Shown here: positions 10,001 to 18,206 of the stretch, piece by piece
How positions within the stretch are numbered: position 1 is the stretch's first letter
Layout of the letters: each line of letters begins with the position of its first letter
From: Bradyrhizobium uaiense
GTDB taxonomy: Bacteria > Pseudomonadota > Alphaproteobacteria > Rhizobiales > Xanthobacteraceae
DNA: 64,000 nucleotides
Direction of reading: 5' to 3'
Assembly: GCF_010811875.1 (NCBI RefSeq)
Contig: NZ_VKHP01000011.1
Coordinates: forward strand, 17,707 to 81,706
Position numbers and translations under genes: made by a program
The notes under the pieces: generated by a model
Told to the model about the DNA's origin: nothing
What the model saw: the letters and a program-made list of their open reading frames with translations, nothing else
Databases searched by the model: none

Positions 10001-10097
10001 GCGCCAAGTCGCCTTCGAACCCACGCACCCAGAGTTCCGCGGCCAATTCGGCATGCAGCGGGGCAGGGGCCCGCATATCGGAAATGCGTCGCAGCAT
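7066..10097 (-). pseudogene. FAD-linked oxidase with Fe-S and CCG domains, broken by one frameshift
   Basis: Read as one gene this encodes about 1010 residues of a YdiJ/GlcD-GlcF-like enzyme for 2-hydroxy acids. Parts in order: FAD-binding PCMH domain (FAPRGGGTGTNGQSLTEG), FAD-oxidase C-terminal domain, ferredoxin-like clusters (CNGNGACFSWDPNEAMC, then CLACKSCSGQCPIKVD), and CCG cysteine-rich domains (LLLPHCSER, PSGCCGMAGTYGHE). The start at 10097 follows GGGAG. The frame breaks just after CPIKVD: the protein should continue PTFRAKFLEVYHGRYL, which is present but in another frame. Restoring one C beside 8057-8058 (minus strand TACCGACC to TACCCGACC) joins both halves without loss. Either a recent loss-of-function mutation or a sequencing error in a short C run. 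It shares a divergent promoter and operator 2 with the MFS gene. Confidence 0.88.
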
Positions 10098-10206
10098 GTG
10101 TCTCCCAGAGCCTCCCGGACGCCGTAACCGACAGTCAGCCCTCCACTTTTCGAGTGGAACCCCGCATTCGGGCCGGCGCAAGCCTTCTGTTGTGCAATTT
10201 CAAAAA

Positions 10207-10221
10207 TGAAACATCGTTTCA
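10207..10221. promoter_or_regulatory. Putative IclR operator 2
   Basis: TGAAACATCGTTTCA is a perfect 6-bp inverted repeat with a 3-base spacer, in the intergenic region between the divergent oxidase (starting at 10097) and MFS gene (10297). It matches operator 1 at 5108-5122 at 13 of 15 positions. Its position lets one regulator control both directions. Confidence 0.78.
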
Positions 10222-10296
10222 AAATAAATTGCAACGGCGTTCTATTTTTGTTAAGTGGCGCCATGACCGGGGAAACACCGGCGTCGGAGGAAATCC

Positions 10297-11661
10297 ATGG
10301 CAAGTGTCAACGCCGGTTCGGCCGGCGCCGCCTTCACACCCGAGCAGGAGAAGATCCTGTCGAAAGTGATGTGGCGAATCGTGCCCTTCCTGCTGCTCTG
10401 CTACATCGTCGCTTATCTCGACCGGGTGAATGTCGGCATTGCCAGCCTGACCATGAACCATGACCTCGGCATCTCGCCGTCCGAATTCGGCTGGAGCGCC
10501 GGACTGTTCTTCTTCGGCTATTTCCTGGCGGAGGTGCCGAGCAACCTTGCCTTGCAGGCGATCGGCGCCCGCAAATGGATCGCCCGGATCCTGCTCACCT
10601 GGGGACTGATTTCGGCCGCGACCGCGTTCGTAGCCGGTCCGGTGAGCTTCGGCGTGATGCGCTTCCTGCTCGGGCTCGGCGAGGCCGGCTTCACGCCGGG
10701 CGTGTTCCTCTACTTCACCTACTGGTTTCCGGCGCGGATCCGCGGCACGGCGACCGCGGCGTTCCTGCTCGGTATCCCGATCGCGAATATCATCGGTGCT
10801 CCGATATCGAGTTCGCTGCTGACACTCGACGGCGTGGGTGGCCTGCATGGTTGGCAATGGCTGCTGATCCTCGAGGCTTTGCCGGCAACCGTGCTCGGCT
10901 TCGTGTGCTTCTTCACGCTGACCGACAAGCCCGGACAGGCCAAGTGGCTGAGCCCTGACGAGCGGCGTTGGCTTGCCGAGGTGCTGGCGGCGGAGCGCGA
11001 GGCCATTGCCACAAAACATCCGTCGCGACTCAGGGATGCCTTCATCAATTGGCGCGTGCTCGCCTGCGCCGCCGTCAACTTCTGCGCCATCATCGGCTCC
11101 GTCGGCCTTGGCTTGTGGATGCCGCAAATCATCAAGGGCCTCGGCTTCGGTGTCGTGGCCGTCGGCTTCGTCGCGGCCGTGCCTTACATCTGTGGCGCCA
11201 TCGCCATGATGCTGTGGGCACGCCTGTCGGACAAAGGTGGTGAACGCAGCTGGTTCGTGGCATCCGCGCTGCTCGTGGGCGCAGCATCGCTGATCGTCTG
11301 CGGTTACGCGACGTCGTCCGCGCTGGTCTCGATCGTCGCGCTCTGCGGCGCCGTGGTCGGTATCATGTGCTACCAGTCCACGTTCTGGCCGATCCCGTCG
11401 AGCTTCCTGACCGGCAGCGCGGCCGCCGGCGGCCTCGCGATGATCGTCTCGATCGGCAATCTCGGCGGCTTCGTCGGTCCCTATCTCATCGGTGTGATCA
11501 AGCAGGCGACCGACAGTTTCTCCTGGGCACTGCTCTCGGTCGCAGCATTTCTCGTCCTTGCCGCCATCCTCATCCGCGTGGTTGGCGTCAGCCTGCAGCG
11601 ACAGGCCGGCTCGGCCGACGACCGCACCCGCCCAATCGCACCCCTCTCGAAAGGAATCTGA
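10297..11661 (+). CDS. MFS transporter, anion:cation symporter (phthalate/hydroxyphenylacetate) type
   Basis: A permease of 454 residues behind GGAGGAAATCC. Twelve membrane segments are apparent. The signature YLDRVNVGIASLTMN after helix 1, EVPSNLALQAIGARKWIARI after helix 2, and GLGEAGFTPGVFLYFTYWFP mark the ACS subfamily, which imports organic anions such as phthalate, tartrate, galactonate or hydroxyphenylacetate by proton symport. Its stop TGA is contained in the ATGATG start of the dehydrogenase gene. It is the first gene rightward of operator 2, so it is likely induced by the pathway substrate. A second ACS permease (12631-13953) lies in the same operon. Confidence 0.9.
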   Translation: MASVNAGSAGAAFTPEQEKILSKVMWRIVPFLLLCYIVAYLDRVNVGIASLTMNHDLGISPSEFGWSAGLFFFGYFLAEVPSNLALQAIGARKWIARILLTWGLISAATAFVAGPVSFGVMRFLLGLGEAGFTPGVFLYFTYWFPARIRGTATAAFLLGIPIANIIGAPISSSLLTLDGVGGLHGWQWLLILEALPATVLGFVCFFTLTDKPGQAKWLSPDERRWLAEVLAAEREAIATKHPSRLRDAFINWRVLACAAVNFCAIIGSVGLGLWMPQIIKGLGFGVVAVGFVAAVPYICGAIAMMLWARLSDKGGERSWFVASALLVGAASLIVCGYATSSALVSIVALCGAVVGIMCYQSTFWPIPSSFLTGSAAAGGLAMIVSIGNLGGFVGPYLIGVIKQATDSFSWALLSVAAFLVLAAILIRVVGVSLQRQAGSADDRTRPIAPLSKGI

Positions 11662-12578
11662 TGATGAGCGAACAAAAGCAATTCCGTCTCGGCCTGGTCG
11701 GCTATGGCGAGATCGGCAGCACGTTGGGCGAGGGTCTCCGCGGCGCCGGCCTGCAGCAGATCTTCTGCTACGACAAATATGCTTTCGATGGTCCCTATGC
11801 CGATCTGATCCAGAGCCGCGCCAAGGCGGCCGGCGTCACCCTGGTCAAGTCCAACAAGGAACTGGCCGATGCAGCGGAGCTGATCTTCAGCGTCACGCCG
11901 GGCTCCGCCTCGCTCGAAAGCGCGGCCGCATTTGCACCCGTGCTCGATGGCCGCCACACCTTCCTCGACTTCGCCTCCGCCACGCCGAAGGTGAAGTACG
12001 GCGTGGCCGAGCGGCTGGCCAAGACTAGCGCCACGCTTGGCGACGGCTCCATCATGGGGACACCGAAGCACGGCTATGCGATGCACATGATGTCGAGCGG
12101 TCCCGCCGGCCAGCGCGTTGTCGACCTGCTCGTGCCCTGGGGCATGAGCATCGAATTCGTCGGCGACAAGCTCGGCACGGCCTCGGGCATCAAGATCCTG
12201 CGCTCCGTGCTGATCAAGGGCATCGAGGCGCTGATCGACGAGACGCTGCTCGCCGCCCGGTCCTATGGCCTCGATGAGACGGTATTGGCCTCGGCCTCGA
12301 AGACGCTGACGCGTCCGTTCATGGACACCGTCGAGAGCCTGACGCCGTCGGGCGTGATCCATGCCAAGCGACGCACCGAAGAGGTCGAGATGGCGGCCGA
12401 GGCGGTCGAGGATGCCGGCATCGAGCCGCTGATGGCGCGCGCGACGGTGGCGCGGCTGCGCTGGAAGGAGAATCTCGGCCTGAAGGAGCATTTCAAGGGC
12501 GTGGTTCCCGAGAACTACAAGATCGCGATCGACGCGATAGTGGCCAAGATGCAGGCCGGGGCGAAGGCCGCCGAATAA
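11661..12578 (+). CDS. NAD(P)-dependent dehydrogenase with DUF1932 C-terminal domain
   Basis: A protein of 305 residues beginning MMSEQKQFRLGLVGYGEIGS; the glycine-rich loop GLVGYGEIGSTLGEGL binds NAD(P). The N-terminal Rossmann domain resembles 3-hydroxyisobutyrate/6-phosphogluconate dehydrogenases (DFASATPKVKYGVAE, MGTPKHGYAMHM). After the helix LGTASGIKILRSVLIKGIEAL comes the all-helical DUF1932 domain. Members oxidise 2- or 3-hydroxy acids and also occur in aromatic and sugar-acid pathways, so it may oxidise a hydroxyacid made by the lactonase or aldolase. It overlaps the upstream permease stop and is followed by a second permease, so it is co-transcribed. Confidence 0.85.
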   Translation: MMSEQKQFRLGLVGYGEIGSTLGEGLRGAGLQQIFCYDKYAFDGPYADLIQSRAKAAGVTLVKSNKELADAAELIFSVTPGSASLESAAAFAPVLDGRHTFLDFASATPKVKYGVAERLAKTSATLGDGSIMGTPKHGYAMHMMSSGPAGQRVVDLLVPWGMSIEFVGDKLGTASGIKILRSVLIKGIEALIDETLLAARSYGLDETVLASASKTLTRPFMDTVESLTPSGVIHAKRRTEEVEMAAEAVEDAGIEPLMARATVARLRWKENLGLKEHFKGVVPENYKIAIDAIVAKMQAGAKAAE

Positions 12579-12630
12579 CGCCGAGAAAACAAAAGCGAGA
12601 CAACAAAAACGAGACAACAGGGAGAGAGAC

Positions 12631-13953
12631 GTGGCGGCAACTCGAACAGACGTCGACCAGCTCGAGAAAGTGACGATGCGCAGGGTCATCCTGCGCCTCG
12701 TGCCGTTCCTGATGATCTGCTACTTCTTCGCCTTGCTCGACCGTGTGAACGTCGGCTTCGCTGCGCTGCAGATGAACAAGGATCTCGGGCTCACGCCTGC
12801 GATGTTCGGCTTTGGTGCAAGCCTGTTCTTCGTCTCGTATTTCCTTGTCGAGGTGCCGAGCAACCTTGCTCTCCAGAAGTTCGGAGCCAGGCGCTGGATC
12901 GCGCGCATCATGATCACCTGGGGATTGGTGACGGCCTGCATGGCCTTCGTGGCGGGGCCGTACTCGCTTTACGCGATGCGTTTCATCCTCGGCGCGGCGG
13001 AAGCGGGGTTCTTCCCCGGCGCAATCCTCTATCTGACCTATTGGCTGCCATCGCAATACCGGGCGCGCATCCTTGCGACGTTCACTGTGTCGATCCCCTT
13101 GGCCACCTTCCTTGGATCGCCGCTATCGGTTGGGCTGCTCGAGCTTGACGGCGTGCTCGGCCTGCGCGGGTGGCAGTGGCTTTTCGTCCTGGAAGGACTG
13201 CCGACCATTCTGCTGGGCGTTGCGTGCCTGTTCGTTCTGACCGACAAGCCTGCTCAGGCGTCCTGGCTGCCCCCCGAACAGCGCGAATGGTTGACGGGAC
13301 GCATGGAGGCGGAGGCCGCCTCGCGCAAGCCGGTCGGACATCTCTCGCTCTGGCAGCTTGCCACCAACAAATATTTCCTGGTCATGGCCCTGGTCTGCTC
13401 CGGCGCGTCCGCGACCGGCAGCGTGCTGTCGGTGTGGCAGCCGCAACTGCTGAAGTCATTCGGCCTGACCAATTTGCAGACCGGCTTTGTCAACGCGATT
13501 CCCTACGGCATTGCGACGGTCCTGATGGTCCTGTGGGGGCGTCATTCGGACAAGAACGGCGAGCGCCGCTGGCACACCGCCATTCCGCTGCTGTTCGCCG
13601 CCGGCGGATTCACTGCGCTCGGCATGACCGGAACGGCGGTTGTCCCGACGATCATCATGGTCACGTTCTGCCTGGTGGGCGCCTACGCCTTCAAGGGGCC
13701 GTTCTGGGCGCTGTCGGCGAGCTGGCTTTCGACCAGCACGCTCGCGGCGGGCCTTGCCGGGATCAACGCGATCTCCAATCTGATCGGCGGCGGGTTGATG
13801 GTGAACGTGGTTGGCCTTGTCAAGGAATGGACCGGTAGCTTCGTGCTCGGGATGCTGCCGCTTGCGCTGCTGTGCGCAGTGGCCGCGACCTGCGTGCTCG
13901 TGCTGGGCCGCAACGTCGCGCACGCTGCCGACATGCTGGCGGTGAAATCATGA
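12631..13953 (+). CDS. MFS transporter, ACS type (second copy in operon)
   Basis: A permease of 440 residues starting at GTG 12631 behind GGGAGAGAG. It shows the same ACS landmarks as the 10.3-kb permease: LLDRVNVGFAALQMNKDLG, EVPSNLALQKFGARRWIARI and GAAEAGFFPGAILYLTYWLP. The two are paralogues but clearly diverged, so they probably carry related but different substrates, or are specialised for uptake of a precursor and a breakdown product. The stop TGA overlaps the ATG of the second amidohydrolase (ATGA), which suggests coupled translation. Confidence 0.9.
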   Translation: MAATRTDVDQLEKVTMRRVILRLVPFLMICYFFALLDRVNVGFAALQMNKDLGLTPAMFGFGASLFFVSYFLVEVPSNLALQKFGARRWIARIMITWGLVTACMAFVAGPYSLYAMRFILGAAEAGFFPGAILYLTYWLPSQYRARILATFTVSIPLATFLGSPLSVGLLELDGVLGLRGWQWLFVLEGLPTILLGVACLFVLTDKPAQASWLPPEQREWLTGRMEAEAASRKPVGHLSLWQLATNKYFLVMALVCSGASATGSVLSVWQPQLLKSFGLTNLQTGFVNAIPYGIATVLMVLWGRHSDKNGERRWHTAIPLLFAAGGFTALGMTGTAVVPTIIMVTFCLVGAYAFKGPFWALSASWLSTSTLAAGLAGINAISNLIGGGLMVNVVGLVKEWTGSFVLGMLPLALLCAVAATCVLVLGRNVAHAADMLAVKS

Positions 13954-14909
13954 GCGCGCGCAGCACCACCTCACGGCACGCCATCACCCGGCGCGGCGTC
14001 CTTGCGGGCATGCTGGCTGCGAGCACGGGCGCCTGGGCCGGTGGGGTCGAGCAGGCCGTGCCTAACAGCACCGGGTCGGCGCCGGCGCGATTGAACGCGC
14101 CTGCGGACGCGTGCGATTGCCATCACCATATTTACGACGGGCGGTTTCCCGTTTCGCCGCATTGGCACCAGGGCTTTCCGCCAGGTGCGACCGTGGCTGA
14201 TTATCGAAATCTCCAGCGCCGGCTCGGCGCCACCAGGAGCGTGGTGGTGCAGCCGTCGACCTACGGGGTCGACAACAGGTGTCTCGCGGACGCGCTGGGC
14301 CAGCTCGGGTCCGCCTCACGCGGTGTTGCGGTCGTCGACACCGACGTCGAGGAAGCAGAGCTCCGTGCGCTGGCCGATGCCGGCGTCTGCGCCATCCGCG
14401 TCAATTTCGTGTCTCCGCAAACCTGGGGGACGACAACGCCGGAGATGCTTGTCGCACTCGCCAGGCGCGTCAGCCCGCTTGGCTGGCACGTGCAGATCCT
14501 GATGACGGGCGATCAGATCGTCACTCATGAGAAGGTCATCCGCTCGCTGCCCACCAAGGTCGTCATTGATCATCTCGGGCGTATTCCCCAGCCTGATGGC
14601 CTCAAGCATCCCGCGTTTGCCGCTGTCCGCCGCATGCTGGATGAAGGCCGCACCTGGGTGAAGGTCACCGAACCCTATGAGGACAGCAAGCTCGGTCCGC
14701 CCTACGCAGATTCCAGCGAGGTCGCGCGCGCCTATGTGCGGGCAGCGCCGGAGCGGATCCTGTGGGGCACGGACTGGCCGCATCCGACCCAGCGCGGCAC
14801 CAAGCCGGATGACGCCTTGCTGCTCGATCTGCTCGCCGACTGGGCGCCGGACGAAGGCGCGCGCCGGCGCATTCTGGTGGACAACCCGGCGCAGCTGTTC
14901 GGCTTCTAG
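13950..14909 (+). CDS. Tat-exported amidohydrolase, paralogue of the first
   Basis: A protein of 319 residues with a twin-arginine signal (AITRRGVLAGMLAAS, processing near GAWAGG). The TIM-barrel metal-dependent hydrolase motifs are APADACDCHHHIYD, VVVQPSTYGVDNR, VCAIRVNFVSP, VVIDHLGRIPQP and the C-terminal LWGTDWPHPTQRG followed by LVDNPAQLFGF. Gene order and motifs mirror the 5194-6144 protein, but the sequence between motifs has diverged. The operon thus carries two exported LigI-like hydrolases, perhaps for two stereoisomers or two ring-fission products. ATGA overlap with the permease. Confidence 0.88.
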   Translation: MSARSTTSRHAITRRGVLAGMLAASTGAWAGGVEQAVPNSTGSAPARLNAPADACDCHHHIYDGRFPVSPHWHQGFPPGATVADYRNLQRRLGATRSVVVQPSTYGVDNRCLADALGQLGSASRGVAVVDTDVEEAELRALADAGVCAIRVNFVSPQTWGTTTPEMLVALARRVSPLGWHVQILMTGDQIVTHEKVIRSLPTKVVIDHLGRIPQPDGLKHPAFAAVRRMLDEGRTWVKVTEPYEDSKLGPPYADSSEVARAYVRAAPERILWGTDWPHPTQRGTKPDDALLLDLLADWAPDEGARRRILVDNPAQLFGF

Positions 14910-14951
14910 GATCTCACCATTTCACTTGCCAAACATCGGAAAGGATAACGC

Positions 14952-15629
14952 ATGTCTGTAGGTTTCAGAATCCTCAAGCGCCAGAGAAAAGTGGCTGCCG
15001 ACGTCGTCGAACGTTTTGCTAGGCTGCCGGTCGCAAACGTCAGCGACAGCATGTCCCGGATGACAGCGGCGGGCGCGCGGCTTCGGCCGCGGCATCAGTC
15101 CGGAGGGATGGCCGGGCCCGCGCTGACCGTAAAGACGCGGCCGGGCGACAATCTGATGCTTCACAAGGCGATGGCGATGGCCGAGCCCGGCGATGTCATC
15201 GTGGTCGACGCAGGGAGCGATCTCACCAACGCATTGATCGGCGAGATGATGCTGATGCGCATCATCAAGAGCGGCCTTGCGGGTATCGTGATCGATGGTG
15301 CGGTCCGGGATGCCGGCTTCATCCGCGCTCAGACGTTTCCCGTGTTCGCGGCAGGCGTCACCCATCGCGGCCCTTACAAGAACGGACCAGGCGAGATTAA
15401 CGTCCCGATTGCAATCGACGGCATGGTGATCGAGCCGGGCGATCTCATCATCGGCGACGACGATGGATTGCTTTGCGTGCCATTCGACCATGTTGATGGA
15501 GTCCTGAAAGCCGCGACGGCGAAGTACCAGGCTGAGCAGAAGCAAATCGCGAACATCAAGGCCGGAACGCACGATTCGTCCTGGGTTGACAAGGCACTAC
15601 GCGAGTTGAATTGTGAGGGCCTGGACTGA
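14952..15629 (+). CDS. RraA-like 4-hydroxy-2-oxoglutarate/oxaloacetate-type aldolase
   Basis: A protein of 225 residues behind GGAAAGGATAACGC. It carries RraA-family marks: VANVSDSMSRM, the loop KTRPGDNLMLHKAM, GDVIVVDAG, and the catalytic region IVIDGAVRDAGFIRAQTFPV with the Arg-Asp pair needed for metal-dependent retro-aldol cleavage, followed by GEINVPIAIDGMVIEPGD. True RraA (RNase E inhibitor) proteins are shorter. In catabolic operons members cleave 4-carboxy-4-hydroxy-2-oxoadipate or HMG to pyruvate and a keto acid. As last gene of the operon it fits the final C-C cleavage step. Which substrate it cleaves cannot be told. Confidence 0.87.
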   Translation: MSVGFRILKRQRKVAADVVERFARLPVANVSDSMSRMTAAGARLRPRHQSGGMAGPALTVKTRPGDNLMLHKAMAMAEPGDVIVVDAGSDLTNALIGEMMLMRIIKSGLAGIVIDGAVRDAGFIRAQTFPVFAAGVTHRGPYKNGPGEINVPIAIDGMVIEPGDLIIGDDDGLLCVPFDHVDGVLKAATAKYQAEQKQIANIKAGTHDSSWVDKALRELNCEGLD

Positions 15630-15755
15630 ATGTCGGAATTCGCGATCCGCGCGGGTTGTAGCGAGCAGCAACGAAGCGAGACGTTTCTGGCACGGCGCAC
15701 GAATTGGCTGAAGTTTTGTTTGAATCTGATCGGGTTCGTGGCGCTTCGGCAGGGT

Positions 15756-15779
15756 CGTTTCTGGTGCGAAACTGGTGCG
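15756..15779 (+). repeat. 24-bp direct repeat, copy B
   Basis: Identical over 24 bases, and in the same orientation, to copy A at 4145-4168 (begins CGTTTCTGGTGCGAAACTGG). Together they enclose the complete catabolic block from the iclR-type gene to the aldolase gene, about 11.6 kb. It could be an attachment site, a relic of a duplicated gene end, or a dispersed genomic repeat. Confidence 0.8.
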
Positions 15780-15889
15780 AACGCCTGCTCATGCAGCTGA
15801 GCCATGCTTGATATCCCAAGGTCCCCATCGCAGGGCTCTCCTCACAATGATCATCATGCGGATCGAATTTACCCTCTCAAGGCTGAAAC

Positions 15890-15917
15890 AGGGGTTCGAT
15901 TCCCCTAGGGAGCGCCA
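15890..15917 (+). repeat. tRNA 3'-end fragment with left attachment core (attL) of element 2
   Basis: A T-arm (AGGGG-TTCGATT-CCCCT), the 3' acceptor strand AGGGAGC, discriminator G and CCA are present, but the 60 bases upstream do not form the rest of a tRNA. The last 17 bases, TCCCCTAGGGAGCGCCA (15901-15917), recur exactly at 62863-62879. A free 5' acceptor strand would read GCTCCCT; the amino acid cannot be assigned safely (G73 fits Arg or Ser). Confidence 0.78.
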
Positions 15918-16015
15918 TCGGCAAATTATATCATTGTAACTCCAGCTAGATTTTTGGATTTCGTCCCACCGAAGTTCTTAGTGGGACACCATGTGTACGC
16001 TCTACGTTCACCTCA

Positions 16016-17047
16016 TCACTTCAACTTCGCCATAGCGGAATCGGCCGTCCTCTTGCGGTCCGCTGCCTTCGTGTAACGTTCAACCTCTTCCAAGCTCTGA
16101 TGTCCCGTTACGGCCATAATCTCATGAGGCGTCGCACCGGACTCGGCAAGAGCTGTCGACGTGGCTTTGCGAATGCCATGAGCGGAGCAATGTGGAAGAT
16201 CAGCTTGGCGGCACCAATCCTTGAATTTGTTTCCGAACCCGTTCGCCGTGAAGGGCTTTCCGAACTGAGTAAGCAGGAAAGTCATGTTGGAGCCGACTTT
16301 CGCTGCAGCGATGCTCTTCGCCAGCTCTGGATGCAATGGAATATCGATGTCGATCGGATTGCGATGTTCGTTCTTCGCCTGACGAAAGCGAATTCGACCA
16401 TCGCGTATGTGCTGGCGACCAAGACGCGGTGCGTCTTCCCGCCGGCCCGTGGTGTAACGTAGCAAGTCCAATGCGAGCCGCGCTTGCGAACCCGGCGGGT
16501 GCCTTTCGTAAAACCGTTGAATTTCCTCTGCGGTCCAGGTGTGATGTCCATCAGATCGGTATTTCAGCTTTTTGACTCCGATCGTGGGATTAACAGTCGT
16601 TTCCTCAGCTTCGTTGGCCCAAGAGAATAGCGCGCGAAGTGCCTTCACCAGTTGATTGGCCGCAGCAGGTGTTGCTAATTTCGCGTCGCGCATTCTGCGG
16701 ATGTGGCGAGCCTGCATCATCGCAACTGGCTTGGCTGCGTGTTCGCGCGCAATCTCGTCGAGCGCGCGGCGTTGCCAATTGCGCGTGCTGCCATCCAGAG
16801 CTTTGTACGATGCACTCGCGTAGTATCGGATGCAAAGGTAACGAAACGATCCCTTTTTTGACTCATCCGCTTGCCGAGGCGTATCGGGGATTGCTGTCGC
16901 GATTGCAGATTGATACTCTTCCATAAAGCCCGGCGTACCTGGCAACGCACGAATGCGCACCTTCCGCTTTCCCGGCATTCGAACGTAGCATCGAACGTTG
17001 CCGTGCCGATCGAGGTCCTCGCAAAGATATTTAAGACGTATGCGCAT
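16016..17047 (-). CDS. Tyrosine recombinase / integrase (element 2)
   Basis: An integrase of 343 residues; start at ATG 17047 chosen because the protein then begins MRIRLKYLCEDLDRHGNVRC, as in related island integrases. An open extension runs to 17119 into the excisionase-like gene. Catalytic residues: Arg in LRYTTGRREDAPRLG, HxxR in HCSAHGIRKATSTAL, His in MAVTGHQSLEEVE and Tyr in ERYTKAAD. It is transcribed toward the left attachment core, which lies about 100 bases beyond its stop. Together with the excisionase-like protein it should catalyse integration and excision of the 47-kb element. Confidence 0.92.
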   Translation of the reverse strand: MRIRLKYLCEDLDRHGNVRCYVRMPGKRKVRIRALPGTPGFMEEYQSAIATAIPDTPRQADESKKGSFRYLCIRYYASASYKALDGSTRNWQRRALDEIAREHAAKPVAMMQARHIRRMRDAKLATPAAANQLVKALRALFSWANEAEETTVNPTIGVKKLKYRSDGHHTWTAEEIQRFYERHPPGSQARLALDLLRYTTGRREDAPRLGRQHIRDGRIRFRQAKNEHRNPIDIDIPLHPELAKSIAAAKVGSNMTFLLTQFGKPFTANGFGNKFKDWCRQADLPHCSAHGIRKATSTALAESGATPHEIMAVTGHQSLEEVERYTKAADRKRTADSAMAKLK

Positions 17048-17063
17048 TGTTATGACCCCGGGC

Positions 17064-17315
17064 TTAGTCCCACGGATTTTCTTCTCCGCTTGCGTCGAGC
17101 GCATCAAACGCACAATCAAGCCTCTTAAGATCCCAAATAATTCGACCTCTGATCCTTTTTGGCGCGGGCATCTCGCCGTCGTTGACCAACTTGTCGAATG
17201 TCGATGGACTCACGCCAACGTATTCCGCGGCTTGAGCACGTGACAAACCTCGAGGAGGCAACGACGCCGGAAGCATGCTTTGGCGCTGAGTTTGAGGGCT
17301 GCTATCGTCGTTCAC
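17064..17315 (-). CDS. Excisionase-like helix-turn-helix protein (element 2)
   Basis: A protein of 83 residues immediately upstream of the integrase. PPRGLSRAQAAEYVGVSPST followed by FDKLVNDGEMPAPKRIRGR is an AlpA/excisionase-type winged helix, with the beta-wing residues RGRIIWD. It parallels the small gene next to integrase 1. A later start at residue 14 is possible. Expected role: recombination directionality factor and possibly a repressor of the integrase promoter. Confidence 0.78.
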   Translation of the reverse strand: MNDDSSPQTQRQSMLPASLPPRGLSRAQAAEYVGVSPSTFDKLVNDGEMPAPKRIRGRIIWDLKRLDCAFDALDASGEENPWD

Positions 17316-17401
17316 TTGGTCGATCTCGGATGCAAATCTTCGAATACGGAAGGCTTCGTTTTATTTTGTCGACAATCGAGTCGCTAAAAGCGAAGCCTGT
17401 T

Positions 17402-18145
17402 TCATAATTTGACTCGATCGGAAAAGAGCGCGGCGACGTGCGCGAGCGTCGCGATGGTAAACGTGCGTGTTTGTCTAAGGTCGGGAGAGCGCCGCCCGGC
17501 AATAGGGTGCAATGGAAGCGTCTCGAGATATTTCTCAGCCTCGTCGAATGTTTGACGATATTCGACGCGGTATTCGAACCGGGCGACACACTCCTCATCG
17601 AAGATGGGGAGACCGTCATCACGGTTTATTCGCCCTGATTCATAATATCGCAATTGCCGGGCTTGAATGGAGATTGCTGCGCTTGGCATCGGGGCGCCAA
17701 GTTCGACATCAATACTCAGGTGTGTGGCGATGCCATTTGCATCGGGCGTGGCGTCTGCAAACAGATCAGCAGCCTGTGCCGCGCCTTCGCCAAGCGCAAC
17801 AATGATAGCCGCAATTGCTTCCTGCAAGGCGTGACCAGCGGCCAACTTGTCGAGATGTTTGAGGGGCCAACTCGCCCAGTCACCACTCAGCGCCGTGGCG
17901 GCGAGGCGCGCATACCTTTCGTAATGAACTGCGGTTTCTTTGACGCCTGGCCCGGACAACGGCGTTGCTGCTACAGCGAGAATCAATGCTGAGGCATCGC
18001 TGGGCGACCCGCGAGCAGCCCGCCCCCTACCTGTGATCGACCGGTGGCCGGTTGTAACGAGCATTCGATCCTGCATAGCAACCGTAGCTCGGGCGACACC
18101 GAGTTGGTCCGAAACCACATCAATGATCTTTGCTGGGGCAACCAT
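17402..18145 (-). CDS. Unrecognised protein of the integrase module
   Basis: A 247-residue protein I do not recognise. It lies on the same strand upstream of the excisionase-like gene, with an 86-base gap, so it may be transcribed with it. The first 50 residues (VVSDQLGVARATVAMQDRML, then TTGHRSITGRGRAARG) look like a helical DNA-contacting segment with several Arg and could be a repressor-like domain. The middle is Ala-rich and helical (KLAAGHALQEAIAAIIVALG). The C-terminal part is charged. No signal peptide or membrane segment. Similar small proteins beside integrases often regulate lysogeny, but that is inference. Confidence 0.6.
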   Translation of the reverse strand: MVAPAKIIDVVSDQLGVARATVAMQDRMLVTTGHRSITGRGRAARGSPSDASALILAVAATPLSGPGVKETAVHYERYARLAATALSGDWASWPLKHLDKLAAGHALQEAIAAIIVALGEGAAQAADLFADATPDANGIATHLSIDVELGAPMPSAAISIQARQLRYYESGRINRDDGLPIFDEECVARFEYRVEYRQTFDEAEKYLETLPLHPIAGRRSPDLRQTRTFTIATLAHVAALFSDRVKL

Positions 18146-18206
18146 CTTGATCTGACTAAAAATCAGATGGGGTAAAATGTCAACTCCATTCGAGTAAAAA
18201 TCATAT

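Larger units (their letters stand above)
15630..16015. other. Intergenic region holding repeat copy B and the left attachment site
   Basis: No gene seen. It holds a partial match to the repeat (CGTTTCTGG near 15682), the full 24-bp repeat copy B at 15756-15779, and a tRNA 3'-end fragment with the left attachment core at 15890-15917. Integrase 2 ends just to the right. Confidence 0.6.

Noticed and set aside
8472..10127. 551-codon plus-strand frame antisense to the oxidase gene
   Set aside because: Shadow of the real minus-strand gene; amino-acid composition is not protein-like.
11481..12689. 402-codon minus-strand frame over the MFS/DUF1932 genes
   Set aside because: Shadow frame; the plus-strand genes have clear families and ribosome sites.
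15374..15805. Minus-strand frame over the RraA-like gene end
   Set aside because: Mostly antisense to the aldolase gene; kept only as the position of repeat copy B.
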